From NCBI RefSeq assembly GCF_019216885.1, contig NZ_JAAQRC020000001.1, positions 1,860,001-1,924,000 of the forward strand: DNA of 64,000 bases, read 5' to 3'. The stretch's first letter is position 1. Each line of letters starts with the position of its first letter. The stretch comes from Methylobacterium sp. SyP6R. Its GTDB lineage: Bacteria > Pseudomonadota > Alphaproteobacteria > Rhizobiales > Beijerinckiaceae. A model generated the notes under the pieces. That model made no database searches and was not told the DNA's origin. It was given only the letters and a program-made list of their open reading frames with translations. This document shows positions 27,794-35,985 of this stretch, piece after piece. A program made the position numbers and the translations under genes.

Positions 27794-28026
27794 CCGCCCT
27801 CGCCCGCTCCTGCCCTACGCAGTTCGCGGGAGACGGTTGCACCCGGGCGCCCGCTCAGGCAAGTCCCCCGAAAGTCCGGCTTCGCGCCCGGCCGGCGGGC
27901 ACATATCCGCCGATCGCGAGTTGCCCAGCCGGCAGACGGTGTGGGACAGTCCGGCCCCGAGGATTCGGACGGCCCTGCGGGCGCCGCCCGGTCGGGTCAG
28001 GAAGCGAGGCCGGTTTGGCGCACGGG

Positions 28027-28995
28027 ATGGCAACGGCGCGGGCGACGGTGCGGGTGCGTGCGCCGGCCCGGCTGCATTTCGGCTTCCTCGACCTGCATGG
28101 CGGGCTCGGCCGGCGCTTCGGCAGCATCGGGCTCGGCCTGGATGCCCCCGGCATCGACCTCACCGCCGCCCGGGCCGACAGCCTCACCGTCACCGGGGCC
28201 GACACGCCCGGCATCGAGGCCGAGTGCGAGCGGGTGCGCACCTATGCGGCGCTGGCCGCCCGTCACCTCGGCGTGCCGGAGACCGGGGCGTTCCACCTCG
28301 CCGACGTGATCCCGGCCCATGCGGGCTTCGGCTCGGGGACGCAACTCGCCCTCTCGGTCGCGGCGGCGCTCGCCGCGCTCCACGGCGCGCCCTTTTCCCC
28401 TGCCGCCTTCGCCGATGCCCTCGACCGCGGCAACCGGTCCGGCGTCGGTCTCGCCGCCTTCGTCACCGGCGGCCTGATCGTCGATGGCGGCCGCGACGAC
28501 AGCGAGGCTCCGCCGCCGGTGATCGCGCGGCTGCCTTTCCCGGAGGCCTGGCGGGTGGTGCTGATCCTGGATTCCGGCCGCACGGGCGTGCATGGGGCCG
28601 AGGAGCGCCGGGCCTTCCGCGAACTCCCCCGCTTTCCCGCGCCGGAGGCGGCCGAGATCTGCCGCACGGTGCTGATGCAGGTGCTGCCGGCGGTCGTCAC
28701 GGGGGACGTGGCGCGGTTCGGCGCCGGGATCACCGGGATCCAGCGCCGGATCGGCGATTATTTCGCCCCCCACCAGGGCGGGCGCTACGCCAGCGCGGCG
28801 GTGGCGGCGGCGCTGGCCGACGTCGAGGCGGCCGGCATCCCGGGCTTCGGCCAGAGTTCCTGGGGGCCGACCGGCTTCGCGCTCACCGGCGACGAGGCGC
28901 AGGCCAGGGCGCTGGCCGCGTCCTTGAGCGCCCGCCACCCGGCCTTGAGCGTCCGCATCGCCCGCGGGCGCAACCGCGGCGCCGAGATCGACTGA
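28027..28995 (+). CDS. beta-ribofuranosylaminobenzene 5'-phosphate (beta-RFAP) synthase family protein
   Basis: A 322-residue GHMP-kinase-superfamily protein with VRVRAPARLHFGFLDLHGGLGRRFGSIGLGLD at the N-terminus, the loop PAHAGFGSGTQLALSVAAALA, and the late GIPGFGQSSWGPTGFAL. Beta-RFAP synthase couples 4-hydroxybenzoate or 4-aminobenzoate to PRPP at the first committed step of methanopterin synthesis. ATG 28027 is preferred; a much longer frame to 27445 overlaps fhcB in antisense. It precedes mtdB by 146 bases and may be co-transcribed with it. Confidence 0.92.
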   Translation: MATARATVRVRAPARLHFGFLDLHGGLGRRFGSIGLGLDAPGIDLTAARADSLTVTGADTPGIEAECERVRTYAALAARHLGVPETGAFHLADVIPAHAGFGSGTQLALSVAAALAALHGAPFSPAAFADALDRGNRSGVGLAAFVTGGLIVDGGRDDSEAPPPVIARLPFPEAWRVVLILDSGRTGVHGAEERRAFRELPRFPAPEAAEICRTVLMQVLPAVVTGDVARFGAGITGIQRRIGDYFAPHQGGRYASAAVAAALADVEAAGIPGFGQSSWGPTGFALTGDEAQARALAASLSARHPALSVRIARGRNRGAEID

Positions 28996-29141
28996 CCGGA
29001 GCGGCGGGCTCCTTGCCGCAATTGCCACCAACGTCCAGGCCACAGGTGGGGCCTGCGGGCGTAAAGGTGGCACCGAACCTTGAAGCTTCACGCGCGAATC
29101 GGGTCGCCGGCGGGCGGCCGCCGCGTTTCAGGAGATGCCGG

Positions 29142-30047
29142 ATGGCCCGCTCGATCCTGCACATGCTGACCCCACTCAAGCACATGAGCCCGTTCGACGT
29201 GAACATGGCGGTGGATGCGGGGTTCGAGGTCGTCTCGACCTATACGAGCGTGGAGCCCGGCGAGGTGGTGCCGCTGGTCCAGGACTCGATCTTCTCCCGC
29301 GCGCCGCAGGACGGCACCCGCACGGCGATCTTCATCGGCGGCAAGAACGCGGAGGCCGCCCTCGACATGGTGGATGCCGCGACAGGTGCCTTCGTGCCGC
29401 CCTTCGCCAACCACGTCTTCGCCGATCCGGCCGGCTCCTTCACCACCGGCGCCGCCATGGTGGCCTGCACCCGCAAGGCTTTGCGGGAGAGGTTCGGCGA
29501 GGAGCTGCGGGGCAAGCGCGTCGCGATCTACGGCGGCACCGGCGTCGTCGCCTATTGCGCCGCGGTGATCGCCGCGCAGGAGGGCGCGCAGCCGGTCATC
29601 GTCGGCTATAACGGCCGCGAGCGGGTGGCGACGATCGCCGATGGGATGCGCACGCGCTTCGGCGTCGCCGTCGAGGCCGCCGACGGCTCGACGCCCGAGG
29701 GTCGTCTCGCGGCGGCGCGCGACGCCGAGGTGATCCTCTCCGCGGCTGCGGCGGGCGTGCAGGTCCTGAGCGCCGAGGACCTGACCCAGGCCGGCCGCCT
29801 CCTCGTCGCCGCGGACGTCAACGCCGTGCCGCCGGCCGGCATCGCCGGGATCGACGTCAACGCCGACGCCGTCCCCCTGCCGAGCGGGCGGGGCGTGGGC
29901 ATCGGGGCGCTCGCCATCGGCAACGTCAAGTACGGGACCCAGGCCGGCCTGTTCCGCCGCCTGCTCCAGGCCGACCAGCCCCTCGTCCTCGATTTCCGCG
30001 AGGCCTACCGGCTCGCCGTCGAGATCGCCGACCAGGCGGCGGCGTGA
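29142..30047 (+). CDS. mtdB: NAD(P)-dependent methylene-H4MPT dehydrogenase
   Basis: A 301-residue Rossmann enzyme starting MARSILHMLTPLKHMSPFDVNMAVDAG, the MtdB-type N-terminus (MtdA starts quite differently). Nucleotide-binding glycines are in AIYGGTGVVAYCAAVIAAQEGAQPVIVGYNGR; GIGALAIGNVKYGTQ follows near the C-terminus. It oxidises methylene-H4MPT to methenyl-H4MPT. GGAGATGCCGG gives the ribosome site. The following ATP-grasp gene begins with GTG overlapping this stop codon. Confidence 0.97.
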   Translation: MARSILHMLTPLKHMSPFDVNMAVDAGFEVVSTYTSVEPGEVVPLVQDSIFSRAPQDGTRTAIFIGGKNAEAALDMVDAATGAFVPPFANHVFADPAGSFTTGAAMVACTRKALRERFGEELRGKRVAIYGGTGVVAYCAAVIAAQEGAQPVIVGYNGRERVATIADGMRTRFGVAVEAADGSTPEGRLAAARDAEVILSAAAAGVQVLSAEDLTQAGRLLVAADVNAVPPAGIAGIDVNADAVPLPSGRGVGIGALAIGNVKYGTQAGLFRRLLQADQPLVLDFREAYRLAVEIADQAAA

Positions 30048-31288
30048 CGGCCGACGCGGTCCTGATCGCCGCGCAGTCGGGCCGGGCGCTCGCCGCCGCG
30101 GCGCGGCGGGCCGGCTACCGCCCCTTCGTCGCCGACCTGTTCGGCGACGCGGATACCCGGCTGCTTTCCGCCGGCTATCGCCGCGTCTCCGGCCGCCTCG
30201 GCGCCGGGCCGGGGGCCGGGAGCGTGGAGGCGGCGCTCTCGGACCTCGCAAGCCAAGCGGTCGCCCCCATCGGCCTCGTCCTCGGCTCCGGCTTCGAGGG
30301 TGCGCCGGGGCTGATGCGGCGGCTCGCCGGGCGGTTCAGGCTGATCGGCGCCGCGCCGGATGCCGTCGCGGCGCTCAAGGACCCGGCCGGCTTCGCGGCC
30401 CTGTGCGGGCGTCTCGGCATCCCGCATCCGGAGATCTCCTTGGCACCGGTGCCGGATCCCGAATCCTGGCTCACGAAGCGGCGCGGCGGGTCCGGAGGCG
30501 GCCATATCCGCCCGGCCGCTCCGGGCCGGCTCCCGGCGGGAGCCTATCTCCAGCGCCGCGTGCCGGGCCTGCCCCGCTCGCTCAACGCCCTCGCGGATGG
30601 ACGCGGCATCGCCGTGCTGGCGGTAACCGAGCAATGGACGGCGCCCGGGACCGGCCGCCCCTTCCGCTATGCCGGTGCCGCCGGACCGGCCGTCCTGCCC
30701 GCCGCGGTACGGGATGGAGCCGAGCGGGCGCTCGCGGCCCTCGTCACCGCGACGGGGTTGCGCGGTCTCGTCAGCGCCGACCTGCTGGTCGAAGGCGATG
30801 CCTGGTGGCTGCTCGAGGTCAATCCCCGTCCCGGCGCCACCCTGGACGTGCTCGACCGCGCGGCCCAGCCGCTCTTTTCCGCCCATCTGGCGGCGGCCGA
30901 CGGCCGGCTGCCCGAGCACCGCTCGATTCGTCCGGGCGCCGCCGCGACCGAGATCCTGTATGCCGGGACGGAGGTTCCTTCCGTTCCGGTCTTCGACTGG
31001 CCCGACTGGGCGATGGACCGCCCGCCGGCCGGCAGCCGCGTCGAGGCGGGAGCGCCGATCTGCACGGTGCTGGCCGAGGGGGCGGATGCGGGCGCGGCCC
31101 GGCAGGCGGTCGCGCGGCGGGCCGCCGATCTGCAGTCGCGGCTGCGCGCGACGGCCGACGCATTGGCTTTCGCCGGCCGCCGCTCCATCTTCGACGCGGC
31201 ACCCTGCAACCCGCTCTCCCGCGGCGAGGAGATGCCGCATCCTTCGATCGTTTCGGACAATCCTGCATGCACCGGGCACGACGCATGA
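30044..31288 (+). CDS. ATP-grasp protein of the H4MPT cluster
   Basis: A 414-residue ATP-grasp protein. It opens ADAVLIAAQSGRALAAAARRAGYRPFVADLFGDADT and has the ATP-lysine region (WLTKRRGGSGGGHIRPA) and the metal-binding end (LRGLVSADLLVEGDAWWLLEVNPRPGATLDVLDRA). It is distinct from the RimK-like enzyme at 13848, so the window encodes two ATP-grasp ligases tied to this cofactor. It corresponds in position to the conserved ORF directly after mtdB in Methylobacterium (recalled as orf20). Its substrate is unknown. It is coupled by four-base overlaps to mtdB and to the next gene. Confidence 0.85.
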   Translation: MTADAVLIAAQSGRALAAAARRAGYRPFVADLFGDADTRLLSAGYRRVSGRLGAGPGAGSVEAALSDLASQAVAPIGLVLGSGFEGAPGLMRRLAGRFRLIGAAPDAVAALKDPAGFAALCGRLGIPHPEISLAPVPDPESWLTKRRGGSGGGHIRPAAPGRLPAGAYLQRRVPGLPRSLNALADGRGIAVLAVTEQWTAPGTGRPFRYAGAAGPAVLPAAVRDGAERALAALVTATGLRGLVSADLLVEGDAWWLLEVNPRPGATLDVLDRAAQPLFSAHLAAADGRLPEHRSIRPGAAATEILYAGTEVPSVPVFDWPDWAMDRPPAGSRVEAGAPICTVLAEGADAGAARQAVARRAADLQSRLRATADALAFAGRRSIFDAAPCNPLSRGEEMPHPSIVSDNPACTGHDA

Positions 31289-31878
31289 GCCACGCCCTCG
31301 CCGTCGTGAAGGTCGGCGGCAGCCTCGTGGCTGATCAGGCCCGGCTGTGCCGGCTGCTCGGCGACCTGGCGGACGGGGCCGAGGGGCCGGTGGTGATCGT
31401 GCCGGGCGGCGGCGCGCTCGCCGAGGCGGTGCGGGCGACGCAGTCGGCCCTCGCCTTTCCGGACCCCCTCGCCCACCGGCTCGCCCTCGATGCCATGGCG
31501 GGCATGGCGCGCATCTTCGCCGCGCTGGAGCCGCGCTTGCGGGTGACGCCGGATTTCGCCGGAACCCTCGCCGCCGGCGGCGTACCGGTCTGGGACCCGT
31601 CGGCGCTCAAGGACGGCCATCCGGACATCCCGGAGAGCTGGGACGTGACATCGGACAGCCTGGCGCTCTGGCTCGCCACGCGCCTCGGCGCAGGCACCTG
31701 CCTGCTGGTGAAATCCGCCGATCCGGCGCCCGGGGCCGGACCGGCGGAGCTGGCTCGGGCCGGGCTGGTCGATGCCGCCTTTCCGGGTTTCGCCGCTCGC
31801 TTTCCCGGCCGGATCGTCCTGCGCGGCCCCGGCGGCGACCGGCCGTGCCGCGAGGCGCTGGCGGAGTGCGCCGCGTGA
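31285..31878 (+). CDS. amino-acid-kinase family protein of the H4MPT/methanofuran cluster (MfnE-like)
   Basis: A 197-residue protein with the kinase opening ALAVVKVGGSLVADQARLCRLL, the phosphate-binding VVIVPGGGALAEAVRATQ, and WDVTSDSLALWLATRLGAGTCLLVKSAD near the nucleotide site. It resembles archaeal MfnE, which phosphorylates the furan methanol phosphate in methanofuran synthesis. That would fit MfnB being encoded at 16207, but the assignment is by similarity and context. It starts inside the stop of the ATP-grasp gene and ends inside the start of the DHPS-like gene. Confidence 0.82.
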   Translation: MSHALAVVKVGGSLVADQARLCRLLGDLADGAEGPVVIVPGGGALAEAVRATQSALAFPDPLAHRLALDAMAGMARIFAALEPRLRVTPDFAGTLAAGGVPVWDPSALKDGHPDIPESWDVTSDSLALWLATRLGAGTCLLVKSADPAPGAGPAELARAGLVDAAFPGFAARFPGRIVLRGPGGDRPCREALAECAA

Positions 31879-33266
31879 GGGAGCATCTCGTCTTCGTCAC
31901 CGGGCGCCTCGCCAAGGCGCGGCTGGAAAAAATCGCCGCCGGCCTGCCGCCAGATCGCTTCGCCTGGACCATCGCGGATGCCGGCGTGAAGGTCGCCGCG
32001 CTGATGACCGAGGAGATCATCCGCCGCCGGGTCACGATGCCGGAGGGCGCGACGCGGGTGATCCTGCCCGGGCGCTGCCGGGCCGATCCGGCGGCGCTCG
32101 CCGCGCATTTCGGCCTGCCGGTGGAGCGCGGACCGGACGAGATCGTCGACCTGCCGGTCTTCCTCGGTCTCGCCGGGCGGAAAGTGGATCTTTCGCGCCA
32201 CGACGTGCGGATTTTCTCCGAGATCGTCGACGCGTCGCGGCTCACGCCCGAGGAGATCTTGCTTCGGGCGAAGGACCTCGCCCGGCGCGGGGCCGATGTC
32301 ATCGATCTCGGCGGGCTGCCGGATACCCCCTTCCCGCATCTGGGCGAGACGGTGCGTCTGCTGAAGTCCGAGGGATTGCGGGTCAGCGTCGATTCGTTCT
32401 CGGCCGACGAATTGCGCCAGGGCGCGGCGGCGGGCGCCGATTTCCTGCTCAGCCTCAACGAGGAGACCCTGGACCTCGCCTTCGAGACCGAGGCGGTGCC
32501 GGTTCTGGTGCCGATGCGCCCCGAGGACCTGCCCTCCCTCGACCGGGCGATCGAGCGGATGCAGCGGGCGGGCAAGCCCTTCATCGCCGACCCGATCCTC
32601 GAACCGATCCATTTCGGCTTCGCCGCCTCCCTGGTGCGCTACCACGAGACGCGGCGGCGCCACCCCGACATCGCCATGATGATGGGGACCGGCAACCTGA
32701 CCGAGCTCACCGAGGCCGATAGCCTCGGGGTGACGGCCCTGCTGATGGGGGTGTGCTCGGAACTGTCGATCGGCAACGTGCTGATCGTGCAGGTCTCGAA
32801 CCACACGCGCCGCACGGTCGAGGAGCACGATGCCGCCCGCCGGGTGATGTACGCGGCCAAGGCCGACGCCGCCCTGCCCAAAGGTTATGGCCGCGCCCTC
32901 CTCGCCCTCCACGACAAGCGGCCCTATACCCAGACCCCTGACGAGATCGCGGCCCTGGCCGCCGAGGTGCGCGACCCCAATTACCGGGTCGCGGTCGCGG
33001 AGGACGGGGTGCACATCTACAACCGCGACATCCACAAGGTGGGGCGCGATGCGATGGCGTTCTTCCCCGATCTCGGCGTCGAGGCCGACGGCGCCCACGC
33101 CTTCTATCTCGGCGGCGAATTGACCAAGGCGGAACTGGCCTGGCGGCTCGGCAAGCGCTACGTGCAGGACGAGGCGTTGGAATGGGGCTGCGCCATGGAT
33201 GCCGAGGTGGAGGACACCACGCGCTTCAAGGCCCCGGGCCATACGCGCCACAGCGGGAAGCCCTGA
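31875..33266 (+). CDS. dihydropteroate-synthase-like protein of the H4MPT cluster
   Basis: A 463-residue protein whose middle part is DHPS-like (EEILLRAKDLARRGADVIDLGG, GLRVSVDSFSADELRQGAAAGADFLLSLN, KPFIADPILEPIHFGFAASLVRYHE, MMMGTGNLTELTEADSLG). The C-terminal domain (NYRVAVAEDGVHIYNRD...AHAFYLGGELTKAELAWRLGKRYVQDEALEWG) is specific to methanopterin users. A role in pterin condensation or tailoring is plausible but unproven. GTG 31875 (GTGA overlap) is preferred; GTG 31866 is the alternative. Confidence 0.85.
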   Translation: MREHLVFVTGRLAKARLEKIAAGLPPDRFAWTIADAGVKVAALMTEEIIRRRVTMPEGATRVILPGRCRADPAALAAHFGLPVERGPDEIVDLPVFLGLAGRKVDLSRHDVRIFSEIVDASRLTPEEILLRAKDLARRGADVIDLGGLPDTPFPHLGETVRLLKSEGLRVSVDSFSADELRQGAAAGADFLLSLNEETLDLAFETEAVPVLVPMRPEDLPSLDRAIERMQRAGKPFIADPILEPIHFGFAASLVRYHETRRRHPDIAMMMGTGNLTELTEADSLGVTALLMGVCSELSIGNVLIVQVSNHTRRTVEEHDAARRVMYAAKADAALPKGYGRALLALHDKRPYTQTPDEIAALAAEVRDPNYRVAVAEDGVHIYNRDIHKVGRDAMAFFPDLGVEADGAHAFYLGGELTKAELAWRLGKRYVQDEALEWGCAMDAEVEDTTRFKAPGHTRHSGKP

Positions 33267-33270
33267 CGCC

Positions 33271-33864
33271 GTGCCGCTGATCCTCGAGACCATCGTGACG
33301 ACCCTCGCCGCCGACGGGTCCCTGCACCTGGTGCCGTTCGGGCTGATCCGGGAGGGCGAGGATTTCTGGGTGGCGCCGTTCCGGCCCTCGCCGACCATCG
33401 CCAACCTGGAGGCGCAGCCGTTCTTCGCCGCCGCCGTACCGGCCGACGTGCGGGTGATCGCCGGCTGCGTCACTGGCCGGCGCGACTGGCCGACCGTGCC
33501 GTGCCGCACGATTCCCGTGCCGCGGCTGGCCGAGGCCTACGGACACATGGAATTGCAGGTCGTGGAGGTGCGCGACGATCCCGTCCGCCCGCGCTTCCGC
33601 GGCCGGGTGGTGCATGCGGAGGCGCACCGGCCGTTCCTCGGCCACAACCGGGCGGTCAACGCGGTGCTGGAGGCGGCGATCCTGTCGACGCGCCTGCACA
33701 TGCTGAACCCCGAGACGGTGCTGGCCGAGCTGCACCACCACCGCATCGCCGTCGAGAAGACGGCCGGGCCCGCCGAGCGCGAGGCCTGGAACTGGATCGC
33801 CGCGAAGGTCGTGGCCGCCCTGCCGCAGGCGGCCGCCGCGTCCCTCGCGGTCGATGACGCGTAA
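33271..33864 (+). CDS. DUF447 family protein of the H4MPT cluster
   Basis: A 197-residue protein with the DUF447 layout: LILETIVTTLAADGSLHLVPFGLIREGEDFWVAPFRPSPTI (a flavin-reductase-like split barrel), RIPVP-type core strands, then GHNRAVNAVLEAAILSTRLHML and HHHRIAVEKTAG. The family occurs in methanogens and methylotrophs beside C1 genes, and its biochemical role is unknown. FMN binding is suggested only by the barrel resemblance. It starts at GTG 33271, four bases after the DHPS-like stop. Confidence 0.82.
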   Translation: MPLILETIVTTLAADGSLHLVPFGLIREGEDFWVAPFRPSPTIANLEAQPFFAAAVPADVRVIAGCVTGRRDWPTVPCRTIPVPRLAEAYGHMELQVVEVRDDPVRPRFRGRVVHAEAHRPFLGHNRAVNAVLEAAILSTRLHMLNPETVLAELHHHRIAVEKTAGPAEREAWNWIAAKVVAALPQAAAASLAVDDA

Positions 33865-33888
33865 GAACGCGTGAACAGGAGAGATCCG

Positions 33889-34428
33889 ATGAAGCGCATC
33901 ATCGCGGCGGCCCTCGTCGCCGCCTTCGCGGCGGCCCCCGCTGCCCAGGCCCACGGCCCGACCCGCAAGAAGGTCGAGGAGAAGGTCACGATCAATGCCA
34001 GCCCGGACAAGGTCTGGGCCGTGGTCGGCAACTTCCAGGACATGAGCTGGCTGCCGCCGGTCGAGAAGACCGAGGGCAAGGGCGGCAACGAGGTCAAGGC
34101 CACCCGCACCCTCACGTTGAAGGGCGGTGCCACGGTCGAGGAGGAGCTCTACAAGTACTCGGCCGAGCAGAAGAGCCTGTCGTACCGGATCGACAAGGTC
34201 GACGTGAAGGTGCTGCCGGTCAACAACTACTCCTCGACGATCAAGGTCGAGCCGGCGGATGGCGGCAAGGCGTCGGAAGTGGTGTGGGACGGCGCGTTCT
34301 ATCGCGGCTACATGAACAACGACCCGCCGCCCGAGCTGAGCGACGAGGCGGCGATCAAGGCGGTCAAGGAGCTGTACCGCAGCGGCCTCGACAACCTGAA
34401 GGCGAAGATCGAGAAGGGCAACTCGTGA
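33889..34428 (+). CDS. exported SRPBCC protein, MxaD-like
   Basis: A 179-residue protein with a signal peptide (MKRIIAAALVAAFAAAPAAQA) and a START/SRPBCC domain: VEEKVTINASPDKVWAVVGNFQDMSWLPPVEKTEG, then ATRTLTLKGGATVEEELYKYSAEQKSLSYRI. This matches MxaD, a periplasmic protein that promotes electron transfer between methanol dehydrogenase and its cytochrome c. The gene lies at the tail of the mtdB operon, not in an mxa cluster. GGAGAGATCC at 33878 is the ribosome site, and the beta-propeller start overlaps its stop. Confidence 0.87.
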   Translation: MKRIIAAALVAAFAAAPAAQAHGPTRKKVEEKVTINASPDKVWAVVGNFQDMSWLPPVEKTEGKGGNEVKATRTLTLKGGATVEEELYKYSAEQKSLSYRIDKVDVKVLPVNNYSSTIKVEPADGGKASEVVWDGAFYRGYMNNDPPPELSDEAAIKAVKELYRSGLDNLKAKIEKGNS

Positions 34429-35375
34429 GGCGAGCCCGGCATCTCGCCGGGCTCTGCCTGCTCGTCGGGGCCGGCGTCATGCCGGTCCCTTCCCGGGCGG
34501 CGGAGGCCTTCGTTACGGCGCAGAATTCAGACACGGTCGACGTGGTCGACCTCGACGCCCGCAAGGTGGTGGCGACGATCCCCGTGAAGGGCGCACCGGC
34601 CGGCATCGCCCTGTCTCCGGACCGACGTTCCGTCTACGTCACCGCGCCGGAGGGCAAGGCGCTCGTCGTGATCGATGCCGCCGCACGCCGGATCGCCCGC
34701 ACCGTCCCGCTCGGCGGCGGCCCCCTCGGGGTCGGGGTGAACCCGGTGAGCGGCGCGGTCTACGTCGCCGACTGGTACGCCAAGCGTCTCTGGGAGGTCG
34801 ATCCGAAGACCCTGTCGGTCGCGGCCGAGATCCCGGTCGGCACCTCGCCCTCGGGCATCGCGGTGACGCCGGACGGGACGTTCCTGCTGGCGGCGGACCG
34901 GGACGACGACGCGCTCTCGCTGGTCGATACCGCGACGCGGCAGCGGGTCGCGACGATTCCGGTCGGCACGCGGCCGTTCGGGGTCACGATCGACGCAGCC
35001 GGCAAGCGGGCCTATTCCGCCAATGTCGGCTCGAACGACGTCTCGGTGGTCGACATCGCGGCGCACCGGGAGATCGGTCGGGTCAAGGTCGGCGAGCGGC
35101 CCTACGCCGTGGCGCTCGCCCAGGGCCGGGCCTTCGTCACCGACCAATATGGCGGCACGGTCAGTACCTTCGATACCGCCACCTTGGCGCCGGGGCCCCG
35201 CTTCGATGTCGGCGAATACCCCGAGGGCATCCAGGCCAGCCCGGACGGCAAGACGATCTATGTGGCGAACTGGGAATCGAACACCCTCACGGTGATCGAT
35301 GCCACGGCCCTGACGGTGACCGGACAGGTGAAGACCTCGGACGGGCCGCGGGCCTTCGGTCAGTTCCTGCGCTGA
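34425..35375 (+). CDS. exported YVTN beta-propeller protein
   Basis: A 316-residue protein with a signal peptide (to about residue 25, PSRAAE) and seven repeats such as AFVTAQNSDTVDVVDLDARKVVATIPV and AYSANVGSNDVSVVDIAAHREIGRVKV. The fold is a YVTN beta-propeller. It is a paralogue in type of the protein at 18962. Co-translation with the MxaD-like gene (GTGA overlap) suggests that both act in periplasmic methanol/alcohol oxidation. Confidence 0.87.
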   Translation: MRRARHLAGLCLLVGAGVMPVPSRAAEAFVTAQNSDTVDVVDLDARKVVATIPVKGAPAGIALSPDRRSVYVTAPEGKALVVIDAAARRIARTVPLGGGPLGVGVNPVSGAVYVADWYAKRLWEVDPKTLSVAAEIPVGTSPSGIAVTPDGTFLLAADRDDDALSLVDTATRQRVATIPVGTRPFGVTIDAAGKRAYSANVGSNDVSVVDIAAHREIGRVKVGERPYAVALAQGRAFVTDQYGGTVSTFDTATLAPGPRFDVGEYPEGIQASPDGKTIYVANWESNTLTVIDATALTVTGQVKTSDGPRAFGQFLR

Positions 35376-35511
35376 GACGCGGCGGGGCGACCCGTTCGCG
35401 GATCGGCACCGAGGGATAGTTCGACGCGAACGGGTTGGTCACCAGCCCGCCCTGCGCCTGCGCCGGTACGGCGAGGAGCAGCAGCGAGGCCGCGAGGCTC
35501 AGCTGCCTCAC
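35287..35511 (-). CDS. possible small exported protein
   Basis: From GTG 35511 the frame reads MRQLSLAASLLLLAVPAQAQ, a convincing signal peptide with an AQA cleavage site. It continues GGLVTNPFASNYPSVPIRER and about 35 more residues that overlap the 3' end of the convergent propeller gene in antisense. The total is 74 residues. The start lies one base after the BrnA-like stop, so it could be translated by coupling. The N-terminal half looks real. The C-terminal half may be an accident of overlap. Confidence 0.4.
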   Translation of the reverse strand: MRQLSLAASLLLLAVPAQAQGGLVTNPFASNYPSVPIRERVAPPRLSAGTDRRPAARPRSSPVRSPSGPWHRSP

Positions 35512-35512
35512 A

Positions 35513-35800
35513 TCAGAGACCCGCGGCCTTGCGCAGGGCGGCGTTGATGCGTTCCTGCCAGCCCGGCCCGTCCTCCTGGAAGTGGTCGAGCACGTCGCGG
35601 TCGAGGCGCAAGGACACGGTCTCGCGCACGCCCGGGACGGCCGCCTTCGCGGCGGGCTTCGGCTTGCCGTCGGTCGCCTTGCCATCGGCTGCCTTGCCCT
35701 CGGGGCCTGAGCCCTCCGGCACTTTACGGGTCACGGCCCGGAACGCGGCCTCGGCGGCTTGCCGGGGGTCGCTGCCGCGGCGGGAACGGTCGAATGACAT
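35513..35800 (-). CDS. BrnA-family antitoxin-like protein without a BrnT partner
   Basis: A 95-residue protein: a charged Lys/Pro/Gly-rich N-terminus, then the BrnA-type ribbon-helix-helix core (VRETVSLRLDRDVLDHFQEDGPGWQERINAALRKAAGL). BrnA normally pairs with the RNase BrnT encoded just upstream. Here the upstream DNA is the 423-bp repeat array, and no BrnT is present. It may be an orphan DNA-binding regulator. GAGGAGGACCC upstream of ATG 35800 is a strong ribosome site. The open frame also extends upstream through the terminator into the first repeat (to GTG 35986). Confidence 0.8.
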   Translation of the reverse strand: MSFDRSRRGSDPRQAAEAAFRAVTRKVPEGSGPEGKAADGKATDGKPKPAAKAAVPGVRETVSLRLDRDVLDHFQEDGPGWQERINAALRKAAGL

Positions 35801-35845
35801 CAAGGGTCCTCCTCGGACAGCCCTACCATGGCGGCGGCGAACCCG

Positions 35846-35882
35846 AAAACGACGAAGGCCCGCCGGCGCACCGACGAGCCTT
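35846..35882 (-). terminator. terminator-like stem, repeat unit A
   Basis: The 28-base block 35855-35882 is identical in all three units. On the minus strand it folds as AAGGCTCG...CGGGCCTT with an inner CGG/CCG. Here a TTTT follows (complement of 35846-35849). Confidence 0.7.
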
Positions 35883-35926
35883 GAGGAGGCAGGGTCCACG
35901 TTCCAGGGTTTGCGGGTGGTCGTGCA

Positions 35927-35962
35927 CGGTACGTTGATGATGGCCGTCTCGGCCCCGTACCG
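35927..35962 (-). other. conserved two-part hairpin, repeat unit A
   Basis: CGGTACG/CGTACCG form the outer stem and GGCCG-TCT-CGGCC the inner stem. All stem bases are invariant across the three units. The only differences fall in the 8-base internal loop (here TTGATGAT on the plus strand). Confidence 0.65.
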
Positions 35963-35985
35963 CATGTCAGCCCGCCCTGAAGCCA

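Noticed and set aside
29142..30047. mtdA instead of mtdB
   Set aside because: The N-terminus and nucleotide-binding loop follow the MtdB pattern (MARSILHMLTPLKHMSPFDVN), which is clearly different from MtdA.
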